Origin: Macropodus opercularis
Taxonomy: Eukaryota; Chordata; Actinopteri; Anabantiformes; Osphronemidae
DNA: 64,000 bases
Reading direction: 5' to 3'
Assembly: GCA_030770545.1 (NCBI GenBank)
Contig: CM061096.1
Coordinates: 16,101,501 to 16,165,500 of the forward strand
Below, one piece after another: positions 35,801 to 47,600 of the stretch. Each line of letters begins with the position of its first letter. The stretch's first letter is position 1. The notes beneath the pieces were generated by a model, which made no database searches, was not told the DNA's origin, and worked only from the letters and a program-made list of their open reading frames with translations. The position numbers were made by a program, and so were the translations under genes.

Positions 35801-38800
35801 CTCGACGAAGGAGCCCGTGTAGTCTCTCTGTGCGTCTCACTCAGGTTCACCTTTAGCTGCTGATACAGCACGTCCATGGCAGTGGGCTCAGGCAGCAGAG
35901 GAGTTCTGCTGCGGTTCTTTTCCAGGCGGTCCAGCTGCATCCAGTGGAACAGAGGATCGGGGGGACTTTCAGGGGAAAAGACGAGCCAGGGTTAAAGTGG
36001 ACACAACCCTGAGGAACTATCACCAACATGTCAACAAAAGAGCCTGACCTGGGAGATGAGGCGAAGTCCCTCACAGTCACTAGCAGCACGTTGCCCTGCC
36101 GGTCTTTCAGAGGCTCATAGTACACCTGGCCCAGGTCCACGGTTCCCAGAGACGACTGACGGCAGAGAAGGGTTGAAGCCAAAGTAGAATAAACATGAGC
36201 ATCTTGGGAATTAATGCAGAGAAACACAGGTATGTAGCTTGAGATATGGAAGCGAGGGGGACAGATGTAAAGAGGTCATTAAAATGGCATTTTTAACGAC
36301 CATTTGATGCTTTTTATGGACAATAAGCTGCTTAAGTTCCTACCTGCAGCTGAGAGACGGCTCTTAAAATGTTGTGTCTGTTCTGGAGGAGGGAGGAGGG
36401 AGACGAGTGAGCGGAGGAGAGGGCCTGCTGAAGCCACGGCACCTGTTGCCACGCACAGGACAACTGGAATGGAAACATCCACGTTTACACTGCAGCTCAC
36501 ACAATGGAACACGGTGCACGAGGCTCCTGGGCTTCACCTTAGCAAACCAAAGGAAGTCTTGGATGATGGAGGTGGAGCAGCACTGGATCTCCACCAGCGG
36601 GATTTGGTCTTCTGCCGTCAGCAGGATGCTTTCCTTGTGGTAGAAGACAGTGGCCAAGTAGACGCCCCTGACGAGAGTCACGAACAGTAAACCACACAAG
36701 TTAAAACGCCTCCAGCTCCATCACTTCAGTTAGTAGAGATTAGGTGCAAAATGAGCAGGGATCTATTTATGACGATGTTCAATCTCATTGGAAATATGAG
36801 ACCTAGTCATTCTGAATTCCTCTGACAGCCTTTAATCCCTCTAGTGAAGTAAAATCTGTAGTTCAGTGTGAGACATGTTTTTGCATAATAACCTCATCTC
36901 TGCCCGAACCCTAGCTGGTCCTGCCGCCCCTGTTCGAGAGCTGTCGTGTTTATTCACCGCCGGCTGCTGGTGAGTGTGGTCCGCTGAAGGCCTTGATCAC
37001 TCACCTCCTCACAAGGACTCTCACACTAATCTCGAGGCTACATCAGCTTCAATGGGACTATTGTTCTTTTTCAGATAAAAGAGTTTGGACCTCGGCTTTG
37101 TAGTCTACACGGCTGTAATCTCATCGCATTTAATCTGTTTTCCCCCGTAGCCTGGAGGCACAGTGAGACAGGTGAGACGGATGAGAGAGGGCTACCTCTG
37201 TAGGAGGCGAACAAACTTGGTGGCAGACTGGAACAGTTGTTTGATGCCTCGAGACACAGACAAACGCTTGCTGGGACTCGGGGGCTTCGAGTTCTCTGCA
37301 GAGTGAAGTACAAGAGGATCAAGTGGGATGAGAATCACTTAATGTGCCTAAGAACAGTCACTGTGCGTGGACGAGTTTTACTGGGTGAAACGCATGCGGA
37401 CGATACAGAATGATGGAGAGGTAATCAAATGTGATGAGGTGGAATATTCGACACGTTGAAATGTCGTGATGAGGCTCTGAGGTTTCAACAATCTGCCCAG
37501 GCTCATGCAAGTCTGTGCAGACCTTGACCCCTGACCTTTAATTACTACTGTGTCTAAAGGACTTTACCTCAGAACATACACATCTACTAGTCACCGATGA
37601 CCCAGCGTTACCTGTGCAGCATTCCCTGTAATGTGGTTCTCTGGCGTCTTCCAGCAGTTTCCTCACCAATCCTTCGTGGTTTCTGAACTGCGACTTCACA
37701 CCGACGCACTCCCTCCAACCTGCGCGTGAGAAGCCAAACATTTTCATGCAATCAGAGAGAAATCACTCGCGACATCTAGAAGCCATTTGAGTCTCGAGAG
37801 CTGCTTGTCTTTGTCTTGGTGATGAGGAGACAAGAGTAACTGTATGAGAGCGTCTGTGGGCTGTGGCTCTGGAAGCTTGAGCTGCTACGTCACTTTTAAC
37901 AATAATAATAATAATATAACCAGTGATTGTTTTTAATGTATGTTTGCCCTCATTCGAAAGATTCCTGATATTCTTTAGCTCCATTTCACAGTGTAAAGCT
38001 CAAAGCAGCAGCCAGAGTGGTGCCAAGGCCCACTCACATCAAAGTGACACTTTTAATTCTCCGCATTTTAATAATTCATTAATCTACCAGACATGAGTGG
38101 ATTCCACTTCTTTTACATCGAGCTTGATGTCAGCCAAGTAATTTCATTACACAGCGACGGAGAGAGAACAGAGGCCCTGTCGGAGTAGGAAGCCCACATT
38201 GATCCAGGTTTACCGTTCAGGATACTCACTGGAGGGGGCAGCGCTGGCTGGAGTGGAGCACTGGGGCGGACCCCACCCTTTCACGTTGTAGCCACTCGCT
38301 CTTACAAAGTAATGCACACCCTGCGTTGGAGAAGCAAACCGCCAAATGATCGCCGTGCATTAACCTTATGAATCATCTGCGGCACAGAGGAGTCGCATGC
38401 GGCTCATTATTAATTCATCTGCTTTAGTAGGGCAGTGGAGAGGGATGCGTGTGCGCTTACGGGAAGTGGCTCCGCACCGGAGATGCTAGTAAATACTGTG
38501 TGTGACTTACGGCCGTGAGCCCGTGGATGGCGTAGGAGGGATTCTTGGTCTCGGTGACTTGTGCTGAGCCGAGGATGCGTTTGAAGCTGGCTGAAGTGCT
38601 CCATTCCACTGTGAACACAAACCAATCTCGCTGACTGACGATTCTCTGGCTTTGCTCAAAACTCCCGGAGAGGAGAACAGAGGATTTGAGTGTTTACAGT
38701 GTCGGGAACTTGCTGTTACCTGAGCTTAAACTACTCCCGGCTGCGACATCTGACATTTATGCAGGCGTAAAACTAAACTAGACGCATGAATAGAGAAGAG

Positions 38801-40563
38801 CGGTTACGTGAATCAGCCTGAAAAGGAGTCTTCTCTAAACCTTTGTTCTTGTTAATCTCCAGAGCAAATAATGTTGGTACGATCATCAAATACAAAAAGT
38901 TCAGCATTTCAGTGGCACTTAACAAAGACGTGTTATTCTGAATCCTGGTATTTATTCACACATGCCCAGCGAGACCTTTACACGTCATCACACTCAGGTT
39001 TGTTCAATACGTTGAACCCTCTAACAGAAACACTGCTGCTTTATAAATGTACTCAGTTTTCTGAATAGCTATTTCTGAAACGTGTAGTTTCCATCTTGCT
39101 CCGTTTAATTATTTTAAACTCCTGTTCGCTCCCATACGTGCACATCAGCTTCATCATTTACCACCTACCCCTGTAGCGCGTTATGAGTCCCGTACCGCTG
39201 TCGCCTTCTGGCTCCTTGATGCTCACGAACAAGGAGGAGGTACTGGTCACCAGTATGGACACGTGACTCGGGGGGCCGGGGAGCTCTGGTGACAAATAAA
39301 CGCGAGCAGTCAAGTTAGTATCATTTTATTCTGATGATGGAGAAGAAAACTTTAACCCTAAGACCCCGAATCTCTCCCTGAACGTTTTTCTACAGGGATC
39401 AGTAAACTATCGCATCATTATTACAACAGAATGAATTTCTTCCTCTCTGCTTGAATCAGGGAGGAGCCAGGAGTTAGGAGGCCTGAGTGTCGGTGCAGGG
39501 AAAGGAACGTTAAAGCAGAACAAGGCAGAAAGTTTGGATGCGCTGAAACGAGGGAGGGAAACGTTTATGAGGCGGGACCCAAACCACTCGCTGTACCCGT
39601 GTGGTGGAAGTTCTCCCTCATTCGACAGTACAGCTGCAGCCTGAGGCTCCACAGGTTAATGCATGTCTGGACGTCCTGTGCCCGAGGCCCCGTCGCCACC
39701 TGCGTCTTCTCCTCCACCCTTTTACCCGCCAGCGACACCAGAGCGTCCAGCTTCAGGGCCCACTCGTGCGGCTGGCACACTGCGGCAGAGAGAGCGAGAG
39801 TAAGCGCAGAGCCCGAGCGGCCGCAGCGCATCCGCACACGTTGCCACACTCACGCGCAGGGTTATGCCGAGCTCCCGCCCTCGTTAGCACACGCAACAGA
39901 GGCGAGTTGTGCGTCAGGGCAGCCACGTCCAAGGGGACCAGGCCCTGCTCGCTCACCCTGTTCACCGCCTTCTCCTTCTCTCTCTCCCAGTCCTTCTCCT
40001 TCTTCTCTCCTCGCTCCCACATGCTGCCTGCTCCTCCACCTTTGGTGTGATCTCGCGACAGCAGGCTCTGCACAGCCAATGTGTCTTCATTTTCCACGGC
40101 CTCCCACAGGGTCTTGTACTAATAGGAGGCAGAAGAAAGTGTGCAGGATACAAAGAGACGGTTCATGCCAAGAGACGGATTTATTTTAAGAGTTAGCAGG
40201 GAGGGATTTGCAAAGGCACTGGATGGGAGTAATACAGGACACGTATCACAGCAGCAGGATGATCTGGGACAACGAAGCTGTAGCGACACAGAGGACGCAT
40301 GTAATGTCAAGGAGCTGTCTAATAAATTCAACCAAATGAAACCAAGTCGGAGGAAAAGTAAATATTTCAGACCGTCCCTCATAATGACACAGATATCTTA
40401 CAGCGTCTGCAGACTTGCTGAGGTGCTTGGGGACGTCGGCTTCCCCTCCAGCAGACGACTCCCCGCCCTTCAGTCTGACGGACAGGTTTCTGTAGATGCG
40501 TTTGGGCGAGACGGGGCCCAGAGAGCGGCGGCGCTGTGGTGGGTTCCTCACAGACACAGACAT
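32836..40563 (-). CDS. ankfn1: Ankyrin repeat and fibronectin type III protein, ANKFN1-like (5' end provisional)
   Basis: Eighteen minus-strand exons: 40563-40402, 40118-39854, 39779-39597, 39285-39169, 38608-38511, 38320-38230, 37719-37612, 37295-37196, 36667-36538, 36382-36344, 36155-36049, 35965-35851, 35652-35486, 35407-35230, 35158-34996, 34028-33862, 33709-33505 and 33395-32836. They total 2955 nt (984 aa plus stop), all in phase. The order is: basic RIYRNLSVRLKG start, ankyrin region (EDTLAVQSLLSR to LDVAALTHNSPLLRVL), fibronectin III domain (LPGPPSHVSILVTSTSSLF to HYFVRASGYN), then a long conserved part (NRHNILRAVSQLQ, LGQVYYEPLKD, RLDVVWRDARWIMDCLQC) and an acidic tail. The relatives are Drosophila wide awake/banderuola, linked to neuronal excitability and polarity. 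The ATG at 40563 lies inside a pyrimidine tract followed by GAG and CAG acceptors (40546, 40533), so a coding exon upstream is likely. Whether this is ankfn1 or a fish-specific paralogue is open. Confidence 0.82.
34560..34937 (-). mobile_element. Tc1/mariner-like remnant in an ANKFN1-like intron
   Basis: The ends are imperfect inverted repeats: GGTTTTAGGCAGGTGTGAAAA at the left (34565-34585) and its complement with two or three changes at the right (about 34910-34935). The interior, read on the minus strand, resembles the C-terminal part of a fish Tc1-type transposase gene (a cccagagccctg...tctgggatgatg region), broken by stops and shortened to under 0.4 kb. It is therefore an inactive, internally deleted copy. 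Exact ends and TA target duplication were not resolved. Confidence 0.65.
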
Positions 40564-40619
40564 GACAGGAGGAGACAGGAGGCGAGCAGGAGAACAGCGG
40601 AGGAGGAAGATTAAGTGAG

Positions 40620-42360
40620 CGCAGGTGTGAGTAGTTCACGGAAAGTTTTGAAAGATTAGGATCCTCGAGCTGAGAAGCACACAGAGGGATGAGGAGAGTG
40701 GCATTTGAAGCGGACAAACTAGACGTTAGGATGGGCAGAGGTGGACGTGGTCAGAAACCTGGGGGAGAAGAGCACAAAGGAGGAAGTAAAAACACATGTA
40801 GTCAAGCTCACGTAGGTAATTCCACAGTAAAAGTAATTCTCAACCAGCTTGAAGGGTGAGTACGGGCTGAGCTGGGTGTGGGTGGATAAATGGATAAAAG
40901 TTACAATGGCTGTACACAGCAGATGAAAAATACCTTCCAGCATCTGTTTTTGTGCCTCCCACTATTCTCTCCTTTGTTCTTCTTTCAGCCGCTATAATGT
41001 GACACGGGTTTTATTAGTCCTGAATGGAGTCTCAGCGCACAAAGCAACCAGCCCATCAATCTAATTAACCGAAGAAAAGCCATCTCGTGGAGAAGAGCCC
41101 AAATTCTTTACTTCTAATAAATATCATCAGCTTCAAGACACAAATCCATCATCAGCGGTGCCGTAACGACGGCTCCTTATCGTTTCCGCTGCCTTTTCAT
41201 CATCACAACCATTGAAAATCTATCTTACGTTAGTTTTTCTATACTTGGAGTAAAATGGTGTCTGGTGTTGTGAAAAATTAATCCCAATAACTCTATAAGA
41301 AGCCAGAGTTGGTTGCATGAGATCATCTTTCTCCCAGTTCAGGCTGGACAAACGCATCTCTGCAAAACCTTCCCCTGTGAACCACTAGTGAAGCTTCTCT
41401 GTCCCGTTGGAGTCTGGAGACTGATTTCCACAACGGGATCATTCTCTCACTTAGCTCTGTCTGAGCTCATCATGCAAAGCAAACCTCCAGCTTGTTAGTT
41501 AGTTGTGTTTTGGTACCTCTGAATAGTGACGTGCAGCAGGTTTGCAGCTGAGTAGCTCATTGTCCTTGAATGAAAATGAATACCTTGACTGGAGCTGTGA
41601 CCGCAGCGATGCCAGCACATCTCTGTGACACACACACCTCAGTGGGTGACTCACTGGTGCCTGCTCTGCTCAGGAGCACTGAGGTAACGGCAGCCATCGC
41701 TCTGGCTCCCTCATCGCACGGTGAGACCGCTAAGTGTCTTATTTAGACCCAGCGCAAAGACCAGACAAAGCAAATCACCAGAGGAGGCGTCTTTACAAAG
41801 TGTGCAGATGATGAACGCGAGCCTCTGAGCGAGGCAACAGAAGCCGTGATGACCTGTGAGTGAACACAGTCGTTGCACCTTTGCTGTGGTTTGCTGCACG
41901 TCAGCGTCTCAGGCTGTGGCAGGCAGTTTATTTGTGCTGTGGTCCAGACGCTCTCACTCTGATGCGTCTTTGCAAATAAGCTTTCAGTTTGGTTGGTCTG
42001 CCACAGTTTGGCGCTTAGATGCACGGAAATGAGACGAGTAATACTTTTAATCCCCCCTGGAAATAACGCAGTGCCCAGTTCATGTTTATGTCAGTAAACT
42101 CAACATTAAAATGAAAATGAAGCCAGAATATGATGCCTGTGTTTTTACATGTTCATAAGCATCAGCAGTCACATCACAACCAAGCATCTGAAATTGTTAT
42201 GAAGTTAAACTAAAGAACAGAATGGAGTCCAGTGGCTCCACCTCAGGATAAAGTCCTGCGCAGTTTGATACTGACACCACAAACCGTTTGGAGCCGAACG
42301 GACCCGTCCGGTCCACCTGCGCCAGTTTAACAACTACACTGGAGAGATTTGGGGACTCAC
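40620..42360. other. 5' flank or first intron of the ANKFN1-like gene
   Basis: No supportable coding exon on either strand. If the GC-rich block at 42361-42560 is the true start of the ANKFN1-like gene, this is its first intron and may hide a small in-phase exon. Otherwise it is unique DNA without visible repeats. Confidence 0.4.
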
Positions 42361-42560
42361 CGCTAGACGTTTTCTGCTGGGACGGCTTCATATTCTGTGT
42401 TTCTCAGAGTAAGTCCTGTTCAGCAGAGGTTACCCATCCCGTCAGCTTCTCAGAGCGAAGCGCGTTAGTGCGCGGCTCGGCCCGCGTCTTCCGCGTCCCG
42501 CCCTCTTCCGACTCTCTTCACAGCGCTGTTGTCCGACGTCTTGTAGTATTTGTGTGCTGT
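42361..42560 (-). promoter_or_regulatory. CpG-rich promoter-like block with splice donor (minus strand)
   Basis: The plus-strand region around 42455-42545 is dense in CpG (for example GCGCGTTAGTGCGCGG, CCGCGTCCCGCCC) against AT-rich flanks. Read on the minus strand it leads to an ATG at 42391 and ten codons, then a strong donor (AGCG then GTGAGT) at 42361/42360. It is the best candidate promoter and first exon of the ANKFN1-like gene. The phase of that ATG does not match the next known acceptors, so the exon may be non-coding or another exon may intervene. Confidence 0.4.
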
Positions 42561-42569
42561 GTTGCGTGG

Positions 42570-44050
42570 TCATTCAGGACTCAGGGGCGGACGCAGGGGC
42601 GGCAGGGCCGTCACTCTATGGGGTGGGTCAAGGGGCAGGACCCCTTCCACAAGCACTGTACAGAAAGAAGTCACTGTTTTACTTATTTACTCAATGTATG
42701 TATTTTTATTATGCGCCATAGAGACTGGATGCTTCCGTGCTGTCCAGCCAGAACACAAGCTGCTTTGCTCAACGCACTTTAAATGTGTATATTTACCACT
42801 GATTCAGAGATTTTATGTATTTGTCCTTGTAGTTCAACTATGTTTTATAGTCTATACACATATTATGTATATGTCATTAAAAGCCCAAAATATTTTACCT
42901 CCACTCGATTCATGTTACAAAAATGTTGCCATTAAAAAAACCTTTGCTACAGTATGACCTTCAGTGACGTCACTGGAAAGTGAGGTGTAATAATGTGGGC
43001 AACGTTATGAGTGGGCTGAGATGAGTGGAACAGGTAGAGCTATTTTTATAGCTCAACACCTCCAGTGATGGATGCTGTCACAGTGCTGGACTAAAATCAC
43101 CAGCAGCTAATATTTAAATCTATCACTGCATTTCTGCTTTTTAAAGTTTGTGTGAGAAATGAGGAGGCGGTGTTGGAGTATACAGGAAGTGGTTTAAATG
43201 ACAGAGAAGGCTGAGCAGTGATGTGAAAAATGTCTGCATGTTTAGGCTCCACTTGCGATTGGACAGCAGCTGAATCCATTTGTCTCTCAGCTGCATTTGC
43301 TCCTCAGTAATTGTCAGATAATGGTGACAGATGTGCATTGACTCTCACCTGAGCAACAAGGAGAGCTCTCTGCCTCTTTCTTCTCATGGATCAATGAAAC
43401 TACACAGTCTGACGGATTCAGGTTCTGTTCGGTGCAAGTGGAGGCTTCAGAAGCAAACATTTTCCCTCTGCTCGTCACTCAGCCCAACAAGGCTTCGACC
43501 ACTTCCTGCTCACGCAGCACTAGCATAGCTCTTGGCCTTTAATATGTTTGCTGGAGCACAGCGGATTTGTCCAAGGCAACACAAACTGCCCTCTGATGAC
43601 ACCACGAGAGATTAGCCTGCTGCAGCCACTTGTGTGCACAGACACTCAGTTCAGCTGAACGATTTATGTCATGTCCTACTTTGATGTTAACTGTGTTTGA
43701 GGAGAAGTAGAGCGAGATTATAAACTGACATGTTGGTAGAGCCTGATACTCGCCCCCACACTCCTGTCAGATAGTTGTTCAGAGGCTTTTGTTGTCATGG
43801 TGATAACCAAATCGTGGCCTTTATCGTTAAATGATACTGCAATGCAAACTCTTGCGTCCAAGCACATACTCACAGCCCATCAGTGACTTTTTCTTGGAAA
43901 TATGTGACACGTGTTTTGAATAAATAACTCATTTGGAGGAAATTAATTATCAGTCTACCCATGAACTTGCACAGACCTGCTTTGGACAGCATAGCTGCAC
44001 AATATAACTGAGCTTTGTTACTTTATAATTATATTAGTATTATTATTTAG
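42570..44050. other. Intergenic DNA between ANKFN1-like and mei1 genes
   Basis: Mostly unique AT-rich sequence without supportable genes. A short CAGGGGCGGA...GGGCCGTCACTCTATGGGG stretch near 42582-42625 looks like the edge of a DNA transposon, but no partner terminus was found. Confidence 0.4.
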
Positions 44051-44160
<110 letters not shown>

Positions 44161-44479
44161 CAGACACCCACTTTCCTATTTACTAAATGAGTGAATGGTT
44201 TCTAATAATGGTTAAAAAGCTCCCGGTGCTGGGTTATTTGTAGTTTATTGTGTTAAATAAAGTTTAGTTTGAATCACACTAGAACAATAGTTCTAACACT
44301 AGTCAAAGAATATTGCATAGACTTTATGTGCAGCGTGATTTATAGTTTAATGCTTAATGAGTTCCTGAAACTTTTGACATTTGATTTACTGCTTTGTTAA
44401 AACATTTACACAAAACTCGAAACAAGAAACGAAGGCGTTAACTTTGTTTTGGAGGAGCAGATGAGGTCAGTTTGCTGAT

Positions 44480-44560
44480 TAGCTAACGTTAGCTTAACAT
44501 TAGCTTTGTAGGCTAATAACAGTAGCGTTAGCTAGCAAGCTTAGCTAAATCAGTAGCCAT
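44480..44560. promoter_or_regulatory. Repeated TTAGC/GCTAA palindromic motif in the mei1 promoter
   Basis: Several copies of TTAGC and its complement GCTAA lie within 80 bases just upstream of mei1, including the palindromes GCTAACGTTAGC and GTTAGCTAGC. A related AGCTAATTAGCTAACG occurs in polr2f intron 1 near 5541-5556. The motif is visible directly. A promoter role is inferred only from position. Confidence 0.35.
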
Positions 44561-44624
44561 ATGTTATAAGGCACATCTCAGATTTAATTGTGTTTGTTTT
44601 ATTTCAGTAGGTTAAGCGACCACA

Positions 44625-47600
44625 ATGACGAGCGGAAACATCATTTATGACAAGATTCACTCCAGGCATGACCCGAAGTGGAGCGGCCGCCTGGGGCCTG
44701 CAGGAGGCGGCGGCCTGCAGCTCTGCGTGGCCTGCGTCATTGAAATGATGGAGAGCCAAGACGTTGCGGTGAAGGATGCGAAGGACTTTTCCCCTAATAA
44801 TAATAATTCCACCAACTTGTATATGATCTTAAACTTTGACACCACATGGAAAACCTGTGATATTTTATTGTAAGCCTGGAGTTAACGCTGCAGGGTGTAG
44901 ACACTTATCTTATCACAAGGTTTATGGGCTAAACACAAACAAGTAAAATCTGCAAAACTATCCAAAAGTCAGGTGTCGGAATTCCAGCTGAAGGTCTTCT
45001 CGTGGTCTGATTATCCAACATGCACGGAAACGTCAAACAGCTTTGATGACGTCTCACTTTTGGATCCTACTTTTGTTCTGTTACCTTCTGGGTTTTACAG
45101 TCACTAGTTCAAGCTAGAATTCACCAGAAAACACTTTATGCTGTTAATGGCTCTTTCTCTGTTCCTGTCGCGCAGTCAGTGAGAAAGTCTTTTGCCTTGT
45201 CTGGTGTCAGCGGAGTGCTGAGGTGTTCACCAGGTGCTCTGAGAGAGCTGCTCCGCCAGGACCATAGAGCCTCCATGCGTTTTATAGCTTCCCTGCTAGG
45301 TGAGAAATAGTGGCACATACAAAACAACATGCAAATAAGATTTGATGGAAAGATCAGTATGAATGAGTAGAACGCTCTGTTTGGAAGGCCCCTTGTTATT
45401 TCGTTAACATTAAATGTTTGAGCAGTGTGCAGATCTGTCATTCAGCTATGCTCTTATCAGCAGGCATTGTTGTGAGTTCACTTCTATAAACTTCACTTTT
45501 TGTGAATTGTGTTAGTGCAGCAGTCACATCCCTGCTTTTTGGGAAGGTCACACTGAATAATTGCCACAAGAGATATGATCACTTTACATAAGCAGCCAGG
45601 CAGAGACATATTCACAGTATTCTTCATTATACCGTTGTATTGAGTGGGGCTTTGTTAAATACTGTAGAGAGAATGTGAATTCCCCTGTGAATAACAGTAT
45701 GAGTGATGTTCATATTTTGACCACAATTACATTAACCGCGCTGTGACATAGAGGTTGGAGCTACAGTAGCCAGTGTTCCATCTAAAACATGTTATAGTCA
45801 AGTACATAGTTTTTTTCTTTTGTTTCCAGCACACACTTTAAGAAAACAGATCAGTGCACCAAAAAAAACTATGTATGCATAAAAATCAGCATTGATTTGA
45901 AGAATGGATTTACAATGTAAGTTTATTCTCTGCTGATGGCATATATTAAAATATTCTGTGTGCTGAAAAACCTCATCAGCTTCACATGATCCAACAAAAT
46001 GTAATGACCCGTGAGAATCTTCATGCAGGAACCTTTCCATTTTCTCGAATGTGCACAAAGTCATCAGTATTAAATAAGCAGGAAATAGCTCTGGTGAGTA
46101 ACATCCTAGACTGTTGTTGTTTTAATACCACTGTGTATTTGTATGAGTCTGCATCGTCGGAGGATGTTTATTAGTATTGATTATTTCTCCTTACCATCAG
46201 TTATTGTAGCATAAAGAATTAGGCGTGGACCATTTGAGCTCTAATCACAGTAGTCCAATGAGAGCATATGTGCTGGTCTTGTAACGGTTACAAGCTTTTA
46301 CAAGTGGTTTGAGGATGTTGGAGGTGTAGAACTAGAACAGGGAGGCCTCACTTGGCAAAGGGTTTGTGAAGGGGTTTTAAATGTTGCCTGTTGTTACTGT
46401 TCTGCCTCTAGGGATGTTTCACACTGTGGAGGAATCAACTGTGCTGGAAAAGGTTGACCAAGGTGAAGAGATGCTATTTGTAGTGTGGATGATGTCGCAT
46501 TTTATAGACACACACTTAAGATTTGTACATCATATTCCCATCGCACCCACACAAATAGACACAGACTTTCTTTGCAGTAATAATAAACGATGTGACAGAG
46601 CACAAGCAAACACTATGTGTCTTTCTAAAAGAGACACACAAACTGTCTTTTTGACTGTGGCAATGTTTACTGCTGGTACTGAAGGCAGGCTTAAACTGAC
46701 AACCCAGTTTCCAAATGTAATATTTTTGAAAGCTTTGACCCCATTTCTCTGTGCACAGCTAAACTACCTGCTTGTCTTTGTATGTAATGATCTTTCATAT
46801 GTAGGCAGCTATATTCAGATTCCTTATGTTGGCCATTCAGTGAAATAGTGGCTTTTTGGTACTCAACCCAATTTGTCTTGCTACTGCTAAGCATTTGAAA
46901 ATGCAAAAATGTTTTGGCAAGTGCAAATGACAGAGTGATTTTATGGTAGCTGTCTTAAAATGCCTTAGGGAGCACTTTGCTCTAAAACTTACACATTTAG
47001 AGATTCATCGGAGCTCTATAAATAATGCAGCCACCATATCTGTGTGTGACGAGAAACAAAGCAGGAGACAGAAAGCAAGTAACGTCCCAGAACTTCTCTA
47101 ACTTTAGCTGAGAAGCTACAGTATGAACATAGTAGGAGCTTTGGTTTTTGTCTTGCAATAAAATTTGATGGTGTATTAACAAACATTATAGACTGCTGGT
47201 AGCATGTACAGTAACAACAGCAGTAATACGTCAGTAGTCAGTTAGGCACAACACATTAACGCAAGTGTTTACAAGAACTCTAAAGACACCACATTGTTCT
47301 TGGAAAGCGTGAACAGCTCTCTATGAATTAGAAACCATTCACTTTCTCATTGTGTGATCTGTGCCAGTGCTGGTTCAGCTGCTGTTAGAGCTCCAGACTG
47401 AGGTGCCGCTTTGCTTTGCTCTGGATGAGATTCACAGGCAGGTAAGGCAAACACTGTTATAAATGTAGATCTATAGAGAAACACTTCTGTTCTTTAACAC
47501 ATGCAGGCAGAAGATCAACACCCAGCAGCATAACCTCCCCAGGTTGTTTAGCAAACAGGCGCTGCACTTTTCTCCCGCGTGCTGTTGTTTTGTCATGTCT

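Noticed and set aside
39599..40189. 196-residue plus-strand frame in the ANKFN1-like region
   Set aside because: It covers two minus-strand exons whose phases and protein similarity are far better supported.
42582..42640. CAGGGGCGGACGCAGGGGCGG stretch as a DNA-transposon terminus
   Set aside because: Looks like known transposon ends, but no inverted partner or target duplication was found within several kilobases.
46381..46848. 155-residue plus-strand open frame in mei1 intron 3
   Set aside because: Only the first 51 bases after 46412 align with MEI1; the rest is AT-rich, with no splice logic or family match.
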